NCBI GenBank assembly: GCA_930367215.1 | Contig: OV884060.1 | Location: 103,812,151-103,876,150, forward strand | From: Pollenia angustigena | Taxonomy: Eukaryota; Arthropoda; Insecta; Diptera; Polleniidae | Reading direction: 5' to 3' | Length of the DNA stretch: 64,000 nt | Part shown: positions 59,001 to 61,061 of the stretch, one piece after another | Numbering within the stretch: position 1 is the stretch's first letter | Layout: each line of letters begins with the position of its first letter | Made by a program: the position numbers and the translations under genes | Notes under the pieces: model-generated | Told to the model about the DNA's origin: nothing | What the model saw: the letters and a program-made list of their open reading frames with translations, nothing else | Databases searched by the model: none

Positions 59001-59500
59001 TACGCGTGGCACAAAGTAGAAAATTTGGAATGCATAGCTGGGTTATCAATAAACAACCTTTATAAAAACATGGACGGGGACGTGGCACCTTCTCTACAAA
59101 GATATTATAGATTTTTGTATATCTGCAGAGCGCACAGAGCGAAAGCTTCCAAATTAGGTTCAAACATCTTGGTCATCAATACACAACCTCCGACATAATG
59201 TGGGCGAGGTTGGAGAAGTGGGCGTGACACAAAATAGATTTATTTTTATTTAAAGGACGTTATTAATATTACTTTTTGTTGTAATTGCCAAATCAACAAA
59301 CCCTTTTCCATCCCTGTCTATCACATTTATTTTACTGTTTAAATTTATTTAATGAACATTCATTTATGTCTCTTATATTTTACATTTCAGATACCCTAAC
59401 CGATTGCAACAAAATTCTAATGAAAGCATCGCAATTGGCTTCAAGTGCTAAATACAACATTAAACACAGCACCATACAAATAGAGCGAGTGACCTCATAA
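11892..59500 (+). CDS. ZnT35C-like: SLC30/CDF zinc transporter, ZnT2/3/4/8 (ZnT35C-like) type; nine exons joined
   Basis: The joined CDS is 1,320 nt and gives 439 residues plus TAA. Every junction is GT-AG and reading phase is kept throughout. The predicted product moves Zn2+ out of the cytosol into vesicles or across the plasma membrane by proton exchange, working as a dimer (family knowledge). Seen in the translation: a polar acidic N-terminus (1-70), TM1 about 72-93, TM2 about 95-121 with H104xxxD108, TM3 about 140-163, TM4 about 173-195, a His-rich loop at 210-228, TM5 about 299-322 with H302xxxD306, TM6 about 332-350, and a C-terminal ferredoxin-like cytoplasmic domain (351-439). Length fits the family (about 370-500). 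Introns are 14.5 kb, 324 bp, 18.0 kb, 283 bp, 10.1 kb, 73 bp, 87 bp and 3.0 kb; the long ones are full of transposons. I found no convincing metal-response elements. The ZnT35C versus ZnT33D assignment is inference; family membership is firm. Confidence 0.93.
13020..13600 (+). repeat. Tandem repeat, unit 107-118 bp, five diverged copies
   Basis: The word ATAAAATTAAACATRCAA recurs with its first ATT at about 13071, 13187, 13305, 13420 and 13527. Each is followed by GTGAATGAGAATCTGTAAGAG and then AACTGGTACTTTTTGAATTT. No copy is coding. Confidence 0.85.
13960..14215 (+). repeat. Dispersed repeat with GGCCTAAGCAACCAGTG, copy 1
   Basis: It shares TGTTTTGTTTAAACTTTGAT, CTGATGATCTGGCCTAAGC, GAATAGCTTATCCCATCAAC and AAGCACGAATAACAAAATC with copies at 40685-40905 and 56995-57480. 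Class unknown; the final AATAACAAAATCTTTT may be the end of a retroposed sequence. Confidence 0.7.
15220..15463. mobile_element. MITE with CATGTTCTGACAATCGCA ends
   Basis: TACGGCCATGTTCTGACAAT and the inverse of ATTGCCAGATCATGCCCAAT are imperfect 25-30-bp inverted ends. TTTGAAATCGC / GCGATTTCAAG repeats lie inside. The 103-codon minus ORF over it is a by-product. Confidence 0.55.
15533..16293 (+). mobile_element. Mariner-type element, internally deleted
   Basis: TA-flanked, with ends TCGGGTGATTT / AAATCACCCAT. It encodes both ends of a mariner transposase in one frame: start at 15645, N-terminal helix-turn-helix part to 15872, then a jump to the C-terminal part (15873-16184). About half of the usual 345 residues are missing. 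Confidence 0.88.
15645..16184 (+). pseudogene. Mariner transposase, deleted core plus one nonsense codon
   Basis: It starts MNRFTNEQRLQIIEFYYQN, the conserved mariner N-terminus. TAA at 15744-15746 replaces what is normally Tyr before the GQFNRPTEA block. After IKPPTRLRRVRSEENIA the frame goes directly to GEFGEHFISRSGPVNWPP and DLTPLDYFLWG. That removes the first two catalytic Asp residues and keeps only the third (LTPLD). The C-terminus (RMDHLRRSHGQHLHEI) is intact. Frame is kept across the deletion. Confidence 0.88.
16748..18455 (+). mobile_element. Helitron-like non-autonomous element with about 400-bp internal repeats
   Basis: It begins TCTATATATG after an A and ends GGGTTAAGCTAG before a T. 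The 5'-TC and 3'-CTAG ends at an A^T target, without duplication or inverted ends, are the Helitron pattern. A GC-rich GAAGCGAAGCGCACGGG stretch precedes CTAG, as in other insect Helitrons. The interior repeats a block (GCAGGGGG, GAAATACCTC, ATATTAAATATCGC) with a period near 400 bp, in three to four diverged copies. No Rep/helicase is encoded. Confidence 0.72.
17944..18266. repeat. Fold-back repeat, arms about 133 bp, loop 57 bp
   Basis: The left arm 17944-18076 and right arm 18134-18266 are near-exact inverted copies, meeting at CACTACCAGACTATTATA. The same arm sequence appears singly at 1835-2008 and, shortened, at 40041-40170. It interrupts a repeat of the Helitron-like element, with a TTAAGA..TGTTATA sequence repeated on both sides. 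Confidence 0.75.
18638..18882. mobile_element. MITE with about 40-bp imperfect TIRs, TTAA-type
   Basis: Left end CTAAAGGTATGGTCAC and right end GACAGTACCTTAAG form imperfect inverted repeats that continue to ACAAACATTCGACG / CGTCAAATGTTTG. The right end has TTAA; the left CTAA looks like a mutated TTAA. This is the piggyBac-like target preference. No coding capacity. Confidence 0.55.
19150..19300 (+). pseudogene. hAT transposase C-terminal dimerisation domain remnant
   Basis: The frame encodes a segment with MTMGPTSVDSERAFSAAGL and ICTKITIRLSDKSIDN, matching the hAT C-terminal dimerisation motif (SVxSERxFSxAGxxxxxxRxRL). Only about 50 residues are recognisable. The DDE catalytic part is missing from the element, probably through internal deletion. 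Its position and orientation fit the surrounding TAGGG-ended hAT. Confidence 0.8.
19618..19873. mobile_element. MITE with CCCAGTAAAAACTTCGCC ends, copy 1
   Basis: Inverted ends CCCAGTAAAAACTTCGCC / GGCGAAGTTTTTACTGGG enclose about 256 bp with internal CTTTCTTACATATAA and CATTGGTTCTTTCAG segments that recur in copy 2 at 39055-39309. No ORF. Confidence 0.75.
19946..21034 (+). mobile_element. 3' stub of the same LINE family, split by a TA-flanked MITE
   Basis: Positions 19946-20028 match the last codons and 3' UTR of the LINE at 35050-36835 (reverse complement), up to CTGGTCCTA. The remaining ACAGT and an A17 tail appear at 21013-21034. Between them sits the TA-duplicating MITE 20029-21010. It is an 83-bp dead-on-arrival stub, itself inside the hAT 16595-21140. 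Confidence 0.8.
20029..21010. mobile_element. TA-flanked MITE, CACAGAAAAAAT ends, with TTTGTTTGA interior repeats
   Basis: TA (20027-20028 and 21011-21012) flanks CACAGAAAAAAT and ATTTTTTCTGTG. It sits precisely inside a LINE 3' UTR, so the pre-insertion sequence CCTA-ACAG is known from the other LINE copy. The flanks of its interior repeat TTTGTTTGAA / CAAACAAA words. The centre has a short GC-richer core (AGAATGATGGCGGAAAAC) shared with the MITE at 53158-53973. Confidence 0.85.
21141..22269. other. Intron 1, no gene seen
   Basis: After the hAT duplication comes sequence with several TCACATTATGTG / CACATGTGA words (21255-21320, 21600-21670) that may be an old inverted-repeat element from about 21246 to 21697. 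The rest is unassigned. Confidence 0.4.
22270..22895. mobile_element. hAT-type MITE, CAGTGTTGCCAG ends, 626 bp
   Basis: CAGTGTTGCCAGTAGA and TTCTGTCAACACTG are imperfect inverted ends of the same type as 43477-44433. Flanking 8-mers (TTTCCAGG, CTTACAGT) agree at only 5 of 8, so it may be older. AAAATACCTAC words occur at both ends. Confidence 0.62.
22975..23250 (-). repeat. Dispersed repeat with GACAGACGGACATGGCT
   Basis: GAAAGTGAGCGTGATTTTAA and GACAGACGGACATGGCTTAA then ACTTAGAATTACTC recur at 48735-48860. The stretch 23251-24194 that follows is AT-rich with nothing identifiable beyond a TGTATG microsatellite near 23765. Confidence 0.6.
24195..25885 (+). repeat. TATACCCTTTACC dispersed repeat, split by MITE copy A
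   Basis: It opens AAACAAGTTAGAGCGCTAAA, with the palindrome TTCGGCTAAGCCGAA, then TATACCC and CGACGCCCACTTGCCCAATT twice (24311 and 24437). It closes CACCTTCGGTGTAAGGTATA after the MITE 24600-25671. Start and end words are inverted with respect to each other. Confidence 0.62.
24600..25671. mobile_element. TA-flanked MITE, CACGCAGGGAAAAAA ends, copy A, with about 52-bp tandem repeats
   Basis: TA at 24598-24599 and 25672-25673 flanks CACGCAGGGAAAAAATATGG and its inverted partner ending TTTCTTTGCGTG. About 25340-25530 is a tandem array of some four units near 52 bp containing TTATGATTAACATGA and TAATATGATTACTTC. End sequences match the copies at 29563-30154, 30767 and 34787. Confidence 0.83.
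25893..26238. mobile_element. MITE with CCCTGCAAATAAT ends, copy 1
   Basis: CCCTGCAAATAAT / ATTATTTGCAGGG enclose 346 bp including GGACCAGTCCAAACACG, AAACTACTCCATGG and ACGACTT / CGTTTAAAAACG words. An inverted copy with the same blocks is at 61473-61820. The 91-codon and 70-codon ORFs across it are not genes. It ends 230 bp before exon 2. Confidence 0.82.
26469..26597 (+). CDS. ZnT transporter coding exon 2 (residues 41-83, start of TM1)
   Basis: The acceptor is TTTTTGCAG and the donor ATG|GTAAGT, both strong, entering and leaving in phase 0. The exon opens with His-His and a Cys cluster (ECICLC), in the place where ZnT2/3/4/8 proteins carry an HCH-type N-terminal metal ligand. It ends with the first half of TM1 (ILWAIALCCIFM). 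Translation runs on through the donor without a stop for about 170 nt, but family alignment stops at the donor. Confidence 0.92.
26922..27084 (+). CDS. ZnT transporter coding exon 3 (TM1 end, TM2, zinc site A half)
   Basis: It encodes the family hallmark from GYIAGSLAIMTDAAHLASD to SFGYKRF. The TM2 signature HLASD supplies the H and D of the intramembrane zinc site, and the SFGYKR(FE) loop after TM2 is nearly invariant in SLC30 proteins. The acceptor is ACATACAG and the donor TTTG|GTAGGT. It leaves one nucleotide that joins AG of exon 4 to give Glu. Only 324 bp separate it from exon 2. Confidence 0.96.
27647..28650. mobile_element. TIR element, AATATGAAGT..GAATGGTCAAAAGT ends, 1 kb
   Basis: AAATATGAAGTAAGAATGGT and the inverse of ACCATTCCGACTTCATATTT begin inverted repeats of about 70 bp (including TTTCGAGATAT). 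The interior is AT-rich with no domain. It lies in intron 3. Confidence 0.7.
29350..30330 (-). repeat. GCGAATTT repeat, inverted copy, split by MITE copy B
   Basis: AATTGCTAAATTGGAGGAAA, CAGCGGCGTGATAGTAAAGT then, after the MITE, TTTATAATAAATCGTTAAAG and AAGGAATCAAAAAACTTACA are collinear with the reverse complement of 57700-58430. It marks the exact MITE insertion point. Confidence 0.75.
29563..30154. mobile_element. TA-flanked MITE, same family, copy B
   Basis: Ends CGCACAGAAAAAGTATGG / CATGTTTTTTCTTTGCG, flanked by TA. The host sequence is the GCGAATTT-type repeat also present uninterrupted at 57.7-58.4 kb, which shows the empty site. It lacks most of the tandem array of copy A (592 against 1,072 bp). 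Confidence 0.83.
30767..31135. mobile_element. Left part of a third copy of the CACGCAGAGAAAA MITE family, AACCATAATATGGTCA array
   Basis: It starts TACACGAGGAACAAAAATAT and continues with the TAACCATATTCTAAGAGCAA block that ends copies A and B (inverted). It then repeats an ACCATAATATGGTCAAAA word about ten times to near 31100. Its right end may be the CTCTGCGTGTA at 34787, now separated by later insertions. Confidence 0.62.
31146..31305. mobile_element. TTAA-flanked MITE, 160 bp
   Basis: TTAA at 31142-31145 and 31306-31309 flanks AGGCCGTTACACACTATCCC / GGGATAGTGTGTTACAGCC, with the inverted match offset by one base at the tip. It continues CACAGTCTT / AAGACTTTGTG. piggyBac-type target. Confidence 0.75.
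31743..32440. mobile_element. TIR element, GTGTTTTCTTTTCTACAAAA ends
   Basis: GTGTTTTCTTTTCTACAAAA at 31745 and TTTTGTAGAAAAGAAAACAC near 32420-32439 are about 20-bp perfect inverted ends, followed inward by TGTCACATTT / AAGTGTGATA. Length 0.7 kb, no transposase. The flanking duplication is unclear. Confidence 0.7.
32953..33322 (+). repeat. Three spaced copies of a GACGGGTGCAAC word
   Basis: GACGGGTGCAAC occurs exactly at 32953, 33123 and 33310 (spacing 170 and 187 bp), in the unmatched centre of the element 32614-34025. A 12-mer repeated three times in one orientation in AT-rich DNA is not expected by chance. Role unknown. Confidence 0.6.
33420..33672. mobile_element. hAT-like MITE, CAGCCATGTCACAGA ends, 253 bp
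   Basis: Ends CAGCCATGTCACAGA / TCTGTGACATGGCTG are near-perfect 15-bp inverted repeats. The flanking 8-mers ATTATATT / ATTATTAT are similar (6 of 8). The interior carries TTCCGAACGGAATCATTTC palindromic words. No coding capacity. Confidence 0.72.
34322..34390. mobile_element. 69-bp hAT-type MITE, CAGTGAAGGGCACA ends
   Basis: CAGTGAAGGGCACA and TGTGCCCTTCACTG are exact 14-bp inverted ends around a 41-bp centre. Flanks CTTTAAAC / CTTTAAAA agree at 7 of 8 positions, the hAT duplication length. The right 40 bp match the right end of the element 51320-52471 (ATTCCTATGCACGCGTACAT), so this is an almost minimal mobile unit. Confidence 0.85.
34430..34787. mobile_element. Right part of a CACGCAGAGAAAA-family MITE
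   Basis: AACCATAATATAGTTATGG words and a final ACCATGTGTTTTCTCTGCG followed by TGTA match the right ends of copies A and B. No left end is adjacent. It is probably the other half of the element that begins at 30767, split by about 3.3 kb of nested repeats. Confidence 0.58.
34788..35049. other. Intron 3 segment between MITE and LINE
   Basis: Unassigned, ending with a GC-richer stretch (TTGGCCCTTGGATGC, CCCTCCGCCAT) at the LINE 3' junction. One frame here simply continues from the poly(A) tail and is not a gene. Confidence 0.4.
35050..36835 (-). mobile_element. 5'-truncated non-LTR (LINE) retrotransposon with poly(A) tail
   Basis: A minus-strand element. It has an RT-domain ORF, a 3' UTR ending GCTGGTCCTAACAG, and a 30-nt A tail (T run at 35050-35079 on the plus strand). 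The 5' end is lost near 36835 (possibly 36890), so ORF1 and the endonuclease are absent, the usual result of incomplete target-primed reverse transcription. The same 3' UTR recurs at 19946-20028, so the family is repeated in this genome. I found no clear target-site duplication. Confidence 0.88.
35138..36832 (-). pseudogene. LINE reverse transcriptase, broken by one nonsense codon and one frameshift
   Basis: The frame is open from about 36830 down to 35597. RT blocks in order are INKSPGPDGIPALVLKQC, NYRPIAICSALSKVMES, QYGFRRGRSTGD, ALDISKAFDRVWH (first catalytic Asp), SGVPQGSVLSPTLF and FADDINLC (FADD form of the catalytic YxDD box). The catalytic residues are intact. An in-frame TGA at 35597-35599 sits where relatives usually carry Arg; the same frame resumes at once (MEYNSHVWAG). 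A frameshift near 35270-35285 moves the C-terminal block (VRMWNNLPAEVFPL) to another frame, which ends at 35138. This is a jockey/CR1-like element; the clade is not certain. So few lesions suggest a fairly recent copy. Confidence 0.85.
38208..38725. mobile_element. MITE with 31-bp TIRs (GCCGCGAATAACGTT core)
   Basis: AATTGAAGCAGAGCCGCG...AACGTT and its inverse, ending CGCGGCTGTGCTTCAATT, enclose 518 bp. The interior repeats AACGTTTTAAA-type words. A fragment of the same end (CAGTCGCGAATAACGTTAC) occurs at 6245-6263. Confidence 0.75.
39055..39309. mobile_element. MITE with CCAGTAAAAACTTCGC ends, copy 2
   Basis: Same length and order of internal blocks as the 19618-19873 copy, in the same orientation. 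It lies inside the hAT 37470-39838. Two copies of matching length support a mobilised family. Confidence 0.75.
40041..40200 (-). repeat. Short copy of the fold-back family with CACTACCAGA ends
   Basis: TACACTACCAGACTATTATC and CTGGTAGTGTATAAAGTC form a small TA-flanked inverted repeat. One arm (GTCGTTTCTACAAATTTAAA to ATTCAAAA) then matches the right arm of 17944-18266. Confidence 0.65.
40296..40373. promoter_or_regulatory. Cluster of four TATCGATA octamers
   Basis: TATCGATA occurs exactly four times in 78 bp, plus a CTATCGACTG half-site. In Drosophila this octamer is the DREF (DRE) site, and overlapping CGATA words bind the insulator protein BEAF-32. It lies in intron 3, away from any exon. 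It could also be a simple palindromic repeat without function. Confidence 0.4.
40685..40905 (+). repeat. Dispersed repeat with GGCCTAAGCAACCAGTG, copy 2, with a 24-bp inverted repeat
   Basis: Same blocks as the 13960-14215 copy. In addition AGGCCAGATCGTCAGGAAAC (from 40690) faces GTTTCCTGACGATCTGGCCT (to 40792), so the first 100 bp form a strong hairpin absent from the other copies. Confidence 0.7.
41145..41626. mobile_element. piggyBac-like MITE, TTAA duplication, 482 bp
   Basis: TTAA (41141-41144, 41627-41630) flanks GGTGGAAGTACATAACACGC / GCATGTTATGTACTTCTACC, inverted ends of about 28 bp. The interior has AACGCGT words and a 30-bp AAACAAATAAGTAAACAAA palindrome near 41265-41310. Non-coding. 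Confidence 0.82.
42938..43332 (+). pseudogene. Second mariner transposase relic, older
   Basis: SAITVNVERYRVMLTEF (42949-42990) matches the region just before the second catalytic Asp. After a deletion and frame slips, VFADKPVTLEALKAIIDAI and LLENVIKNWVDRMDHV (43186-43310) match the C-terminus. Spacing shows that most of the catalytic centre is gone. It is a different mariner lineage from 15533-16293. Confidence 0.75.
43477..44433. mobile_element. hAT-type MITE, CAGTGTTGCCAA ends, 957 bp
   Basis: CAGTGTTGCCAA / TTGGCAACACTG ends have flanks CTTAGAGG / CTTATAGG (7 of 8). Both subterminal regions repeat ATGGCTAAA about ten times, a plausible transposase-binding array. No transposase. Confidence 0.83.
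45066..45219 (+). CDS. ZnT transporter coding exon 4 (TM3 and TM4)
   Basis: The acceptor TTTACAG lies 18 kb downstream of exon 3. Joined codons give E-VMGAIVSILGIW, the conserved RxEVxGAxxS start of TM3, followed by TM4 (MIWSSGIGILINIV). The best donor is GT|GTAAGTG, leaving two nucleotides (phase 2) that complete a Val codon with exon 5. A donor two bases earlier would break the frame. Confidence 0.95.
45503..45802 (+). CDS. ZnT transporter coding exon 5 (TM4 end and His-rich loop)
   Basis: It opens after a T-rich tract and AG and completes TM4 (MIFILHT). It then encodes the TM4-TM5 cytoplasmic loop, with about ten His residues alternating with Gly/Ser/Asn (residues 210-228); this is the metal-sensing or delivery loop in the family. 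A longer Ser/Asp/Glu-rich stretch follows, so the loop is about 100 residues and longer than in mammalian ZnT2/3/8. It ends GAT GG|GTAAGA in phase 2. Confidence 0.94.
46187..46445. mobile_element. TA-flanked MITE, TGAGCCGTTTATTTTGAAAG ends
   Basis: TA at 46185-46186 and 46446-46447 flanks inverted ends of about 33 bp (TGAGCCGTTTATTTTGAAAG, GTGGCAT). The centre includes a TTATTA microsatellite at 46338-46392. It lies in intron 5. Confidence 0.78.
46510..48930 (+). repeat. Dispersed repeat with about 148-bp internal tandem units, split by a TA-MITE
   Basis: TTTATATTGGGCC / TTAGGCGTACTAAACCGTTT words recur at about 46845, 46956, 47108 and 47253, giving four diverged units of 110-152 bp. After the MITE 47298-48452 the sequence resumes TAAATTATAATCCGCTCTTC and ends with the GACAGACGGACATGGCT block and GGTGGAGGATATAAAA. 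Confidence 0.65.
47298..48452. mobile_element. TA-flanked MITE, CACTGATAGAAAA ends
   Basis: TA (47296-47297, 48453-48454) flanks CACTGATAGAAAAGGCG and GCATTTTTCTATCAGTG. The left part repeats TGATGTCA / GATGACA words; the right part repeats GTTGNCGTAAA. It interrupts a tandemly repeated host element that resumes after it. The minor ORFs in it carry no recognisable domain. Confidence 0.8.
48949..49033 (+). repeat. tRNA-derived SINE head, interrupted by the hAT
   Basis: GCCCCGGTTGGCTAATTGG..GTGAGC resembles a tRNA 5' half with an A-box-like TGGCTAATTGG. GCGTTCGATTTC, 40 nt on, resembles a B box. The distance fits a pol III type 2 promoter. The sequence continues GACCCTGGTCGGTTACAATA to the hAT target CAAGGGCC and resumes at 54131 with TAAAGGTCTAAG. 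A decayed tRNA copy is the alternative. Confidence 0.5.
49334..50239 (+). pseudogene. hAT transposase N-terminal/catalytic part (DUF4371-type), decayed
   Basis: One frame holds FYSIIFNESTDLSGKSQNS and LDLKNCVGEQ, and another KISEWKGS and SRFLSKRQ, as in ZMYM1-like/DUF4371 hAT transposases (DEST-D, LKNCVG and EW blocks). The stop near 49675 and frameshifts near 50160 (EDYYRV and EFILEDL read in other frames) disable it. Sequence then breaks exactly at the CCCAGGCAGAAA end of the inserted element. Confidence 0.8.
50560..50845 (+). repeat. Tandem repeat, about 80-bp unit, three to four copies
   Basis: TACAGCGTTGTAGCGGTATA, TACAGTGTTGTAGCGGTATA, AGGGTGTTGTACCGGTGTC and ACAGTGTTGTGATGGTACT recur at about 50607, 50681, 50759 and 50828, separated by AAACACGGTATTAGGAAAT-like spacers. 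A last partial unit lies at 52473-52495. Confidence 0.7.
50848..51285. mobile_element. TA-flanked MITE, CCCAGTAAAAAA ends, 438 bp
   Basis: TA at 50846-50847 and 51286-51287 flanks CCCAGTAAAAAA / TTTTTTACTGGG. The interior includes AAGCGCTT-type words (AAAAGCGC, AAGCACTTTAG). It sits inside the repeat array of the 50240-52527 element. Confidence 0.82.
51383..52345. mobile_element. Element with CCCAGTTGGC ends carrying GACAATGTCG satellites
   Basis: CCCAGTTGGCTATGTCG and its partner ending GGCCAACAGGG enclose many GACAATGTCG / GTCGTGCACGAC words and the 53-bp tandem array at 51946-52260. Ends and words match the older element at 5287-6789. No ORF of note. Confidence 0.72.
51946..52260 (+). repeat. 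53-bp tandem repeat, six units
   Basis: AGACAATGTCG (or a one- or two-base variant) starts at 51949, 52002, 52055, 52108, 52161 and 52214, exactly 53 bp apart each time. Each unit also has a CAT(A/G)TTGTCGTG word. Units differ by several substitutions but not in length. Confidence 0.9.
52541..52905 (+). pseudogene. hAT transposase C-terminal dimerisation part, decayed
   Basis: It resumes after the insertion with PNVLNIPKLLPQSV and CDEDIYPNLRN, then, after frame slips, the SNKNMARINND and EIINCLCKKINV regions of the hAT C-terminus. The usual SVERSFSALRRIKTWLR block is only recognisable across frames. It belongs with 49334-50239. Confidence 0.72.
53158..53973. mobile_element. TA-flanked MITE, CACACAGAAAAAAA ends, with TTAAAATAACATG repeats
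   Basis: TA duplications at 53156-53157 and 53974-53975 bound CACACAGAAAAAAA / ATTTTTTTCTGTGTG. The interior repeats TGTTAAAATAACATG-like words many times. A central AGAATGATGACGAAAACTAT core is shared with the 20029-21010 element. It lies inside the hAT 49034-54130. Non-coding. Confidence 0.83.
54139..55918. other. Intron 5, 3' part, no gene seen
   Basis: SINE-like tail (TTAATATTGCTTAGTTAATT) at 54150-54240, then AT-rich DNA. At 55510-55640 the word CTAGATTT / AAATCTAG occurs about six times. The polypyrimidine tract of exon 6 lies at 55899-55916. Confidence 0.45.
55919..56021 (+). CDS. ZnT transporter coding exon 6 (TM5, second HxxxD)
   Basis: The acceptor follows a long T tract. Its 35 codons encode NLRAALIHVIGDLVQSFGV and the rest of TM5. 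HVIGD is the second half of the tetrahedral zinc site (H302, D306), and the NxRAAxxHVxGD block is nearly invariant in SLC30. The exon ends in phase 0 at ATTTTT|GTAAGT. Confidence 0.97.
56095..56264 (+). CDS. ZnT transporter coding exon 7 (TM6 and start of C-terminal domain)
   Basis: The exon follows a 73-bp intron with acceptor TTAAAAG. It encodes the DPLCTLLFSVIV block that starts TM6, then the KESMHLILDAVPQG linker (DxxPxG is typical) into the C-terminal ferredoxin-like domain. It ends GTC AA|GTAAGT, in phase 2. Intron size and order match compact fly introns. Confidence 0.96.
56352..56422 (+). CDS. ZnT transporter coding exon 8 (C-terminal domain strand)
   Basis: A short 71-nt exon after an 87-bp intron. 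The join gives K-SVHHLNVWNYTSNYTILMV, matching the family pattern V-x-S-V-H-x-L-x-V/I-W of the first beta strand and helix of the cytosolic domain. It ends ATT G|GTAATT in phase 1, joining AT of exon 9 as Asp. Confidence 0.93.
56995..57480 (+). repeat. Dispersed repeat with GGCCTAAGCAACCAGTG, copy 3, split by a MITE
   Basis: TGTTTATTGTTGGTGTTTTG and CTGGCCTAAGCAACCAGTG match copies 1 and 2. A MITE at about 57070-57289 with ends GGCACGTTTTCACAACTTTC / AAGTTGTGAAAACGGGC and GATAGCTAAA inner repeats interrupts it. Confidence 0.7.
57070..57289. mobile_element. MITE with CGTTTTCACAACTT ends, about 220 bp
   Basis: Inverted ends of about 31 bp (CGTTTTCACAACTT, CGATAGCTAAA) enclose AAAGTGTTCCATTATTAAAA and its inverse, so almost the whole unit folds back. 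It lies inside the dispersed repeat 56995-57480 in intron 8. Confidence 0.75.
57700..58430 (+). repeat. GCGAATTT repeat, uninterrupted, two to three units near 330 bp
   Basis: CAGCCATGTTCGCGATTTGT (57794) and AACCATGTTCGCGATATAAG (58125) start similar blocks with GATTCTTTACAG, TTTAACGATTT, GCCGCTGTTAG and GAATTTCCGCTAATTTAGCA. An inverted copy lies at 29350-29562 plus 30155-30330, interrupted by a MITE. Confidence 0.75.
58640..59245 (+). repeat. TATACCCTTCACC dispersed repeat with about 180-bp internal duplications
   Basis: TTTGTCATTCCATTTATTAT and TCTACAATATTGATGG match 4560-5180. The block ATCAATACACAAC..GGACAAAATGTCGGAG recurs three times (58860, 59047, 59175), with ATTTCTGTATATCTGGAGAA variants between. 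The 140-codon ORF over it follows the repeat, not a protein family. Confidence 0.65.
59391..59500 (+). CDS. ZnT transporter coding exon 9 (C-terminus and stop)
   Basis: The acceptor TACATTTCAG gives a 3.0-kb intron 8. It encodes the last helix and strand, with a conserved-looking ILMKASQLASS segment and the terminal HSTIQIERV strand that commonly ends ZnT2/3/4/8 proteins. The stop is TAA at 59498-59500. No canonical AATAAA was seen in the next 500 nt; AT-rich variants such as ATTAAA occur. Confidence 0.95.
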
Positions 59501-60072
59501 ATTTTCTACTCTCACTTACATTCACAATATTATTTTAATTCAACAATTTTTCTTATCATTTTATTGTTGGAAATTTAAATGCCAAAGTACACCAAATACT
59601 TATTGTTACTCAACAATATCCCAAATAAGAGCTGATTTACACGCTTCAGATTTTATCCGTCTAGTCTAGAGTTCCCGGGCAGAGATTGCAATTTCTTCTC
59701 CTCCCTCTCTATCACCATAATACATAAGATTGAAGACTAAAACGTGAAGCGTGTGAACCAGCAGTTAGATTTATAATTATTTCAACTCTGTCTAATATAC
59801 TGTACACAATATAACTTTGCAAGTTGGAATATGTGCAAAAGTATTCAACATAGTTGTTGCATAATTTACAATACATTTTTGAAAATATTTACTGTTTATT
59901 AGAATATTTGAAATGTTTGTACATACATACCGTTACCTACAACGCAAAAAGCTCTATCTAACATTTTGAAAATTTTACAAGAGAAGCAAAACACTATTAA
60001 AATGATAAATTGCATTAAATTGTTTATAATTTAAATTTCTTGTTTTGACAATGTTACACATTATGCAAACTA
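59501..60072. other. Probable 3' UTR and intergenic space
   Basis: It follows the ZnT stop codon. It has TATTGTTACTCAAC and TTTATTGTTGG words but no AATAAA. A GC-richer CCCGGGCAGAGATTGC patch sits near 59675. Convergent with the small minus ORF. Confidence 0.45.
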
Positions 60073-60192
60073 TTAGTTAGATCTTTTAGCGTTAATCATA
60101 TAATCTTTTTCAGCCAGGGCCGCTTGTTTTTTGTTTACAACATCGGTAATTTTGGTCAAAAGATTCCAAATTTTTCCAAATTTTGTTGACAT
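60073..60192 (-). CDS. Small unidentified ORF, 39 codons, convergent to the ZnT gene
   Basis: It reads from ATG (60192-60190) to TAA (60075-60073) on the minus strand. The start context is good (ACAAATG) and an in-frame TGA lies 21 nt upstream. The peptide is amphipathic and charged, starts MSTKFGKIWNLLTK, and looks like one helix. Codon choice is less biased than in the surrounding AT-rich DNA. A TTTAG acceptor-like site sits just upstream, so it could also be the last exon of a minus-strand gene. I do not recognise the product. Confidence 0.33.
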   Translation of the reverse strand: MSTKFGKIWNLLTKITDVVNKKQAALAEKDYMINAKRSN

Positions 60193-60223
60193 TTGTGTTG
60201 ATGCTAAACATCAGAATCAATTA

Positions 60224-60285
60224 AAAAGTCGATTTTTAATTTTTGGTTAGTAAGGGCCTTTTGCGTCTTAGGTAACTACACATAT
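60224..60285 (+). repeat. Short repeat shared with 30362-30423
   Basis: AAAAAGTCGATTTTTAATTT, TTGGTTAGTAAGGGCC and TTTTGCGTCTTAGGTAAC match 30362-30423 with few changes. It lies just upstream of the minus-strand small ORF and downstream of the ZnT stop. Class unknown. Confidence 0.65.
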
Positions 60286-61061
60286 TTAATAAGTTTAAAG
60301 TAAAATGAAAAACACAAGTTGAATAACAACAACATTTATTTATGTTGATTTATGATGCCAAATATACAAATTTATTTTATAAATCATTTAAATATTTCTG
60401 AATCTGTCTTTTGTATTAGTAAATTGGAGTAGTAAGTAGAAGTTTTCCAAATTAATCAATCTAATTCAGATTACGAAAAGATAAATTTATGTTTTTATAT
60501 TGTAAAATATATAAAATGATATTTTCAAATATTTAATGTGGTTATAAGCAAATTAATCGTGTCCTTAACGATTGAGTGTACAGAAAATCTTTTAATAATT
60601 CACACATGTGGTTGATTATATTCAAATTAATTCTACGAAAGGTATTATGTACTAAAACAAAATGTCATGGTGGTTTTGCAAAATATAAAGATTATTTTTT
60701 AAAAGTAAATATCAAAAGGCATATTATAACTACAAACAAATATGCCTGAAGGTTATTATGAATTTAATGTGGCTTATAGCAATTAAGAAAAAAATTCAGG
60801 AAGAAATTCAATGACCTTTTAAATTTAGTAAAATAAAAAAAACTTTATTTACAGTTGATCCTCCTATAACACGGCTTTTTTCTACACGATTATGAACAAC
60901 CTCGAAAATAGCGTAACCGTATTCTACACGGTGTATTATCTCTGTAGATACTTTAGTTGCAGAAGTAAATATTACGAGTATTATGGTATACAAATCAGGG
61001 TGATAACTTTGTACTTTTTGTAAAAATCAATTTCTTCATCACTTAAACGTAAAGACTAGGG

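Noticed and set aside
58776..59198. 140-codon plus-strand ORF with several overlapping minus-strand ORFs
   Set aside because: It lies over internally duplicated dispersed repeat sequence also present at 4.9 kb and 24.3 kb. All frames are equally open and no protein motif is visible.
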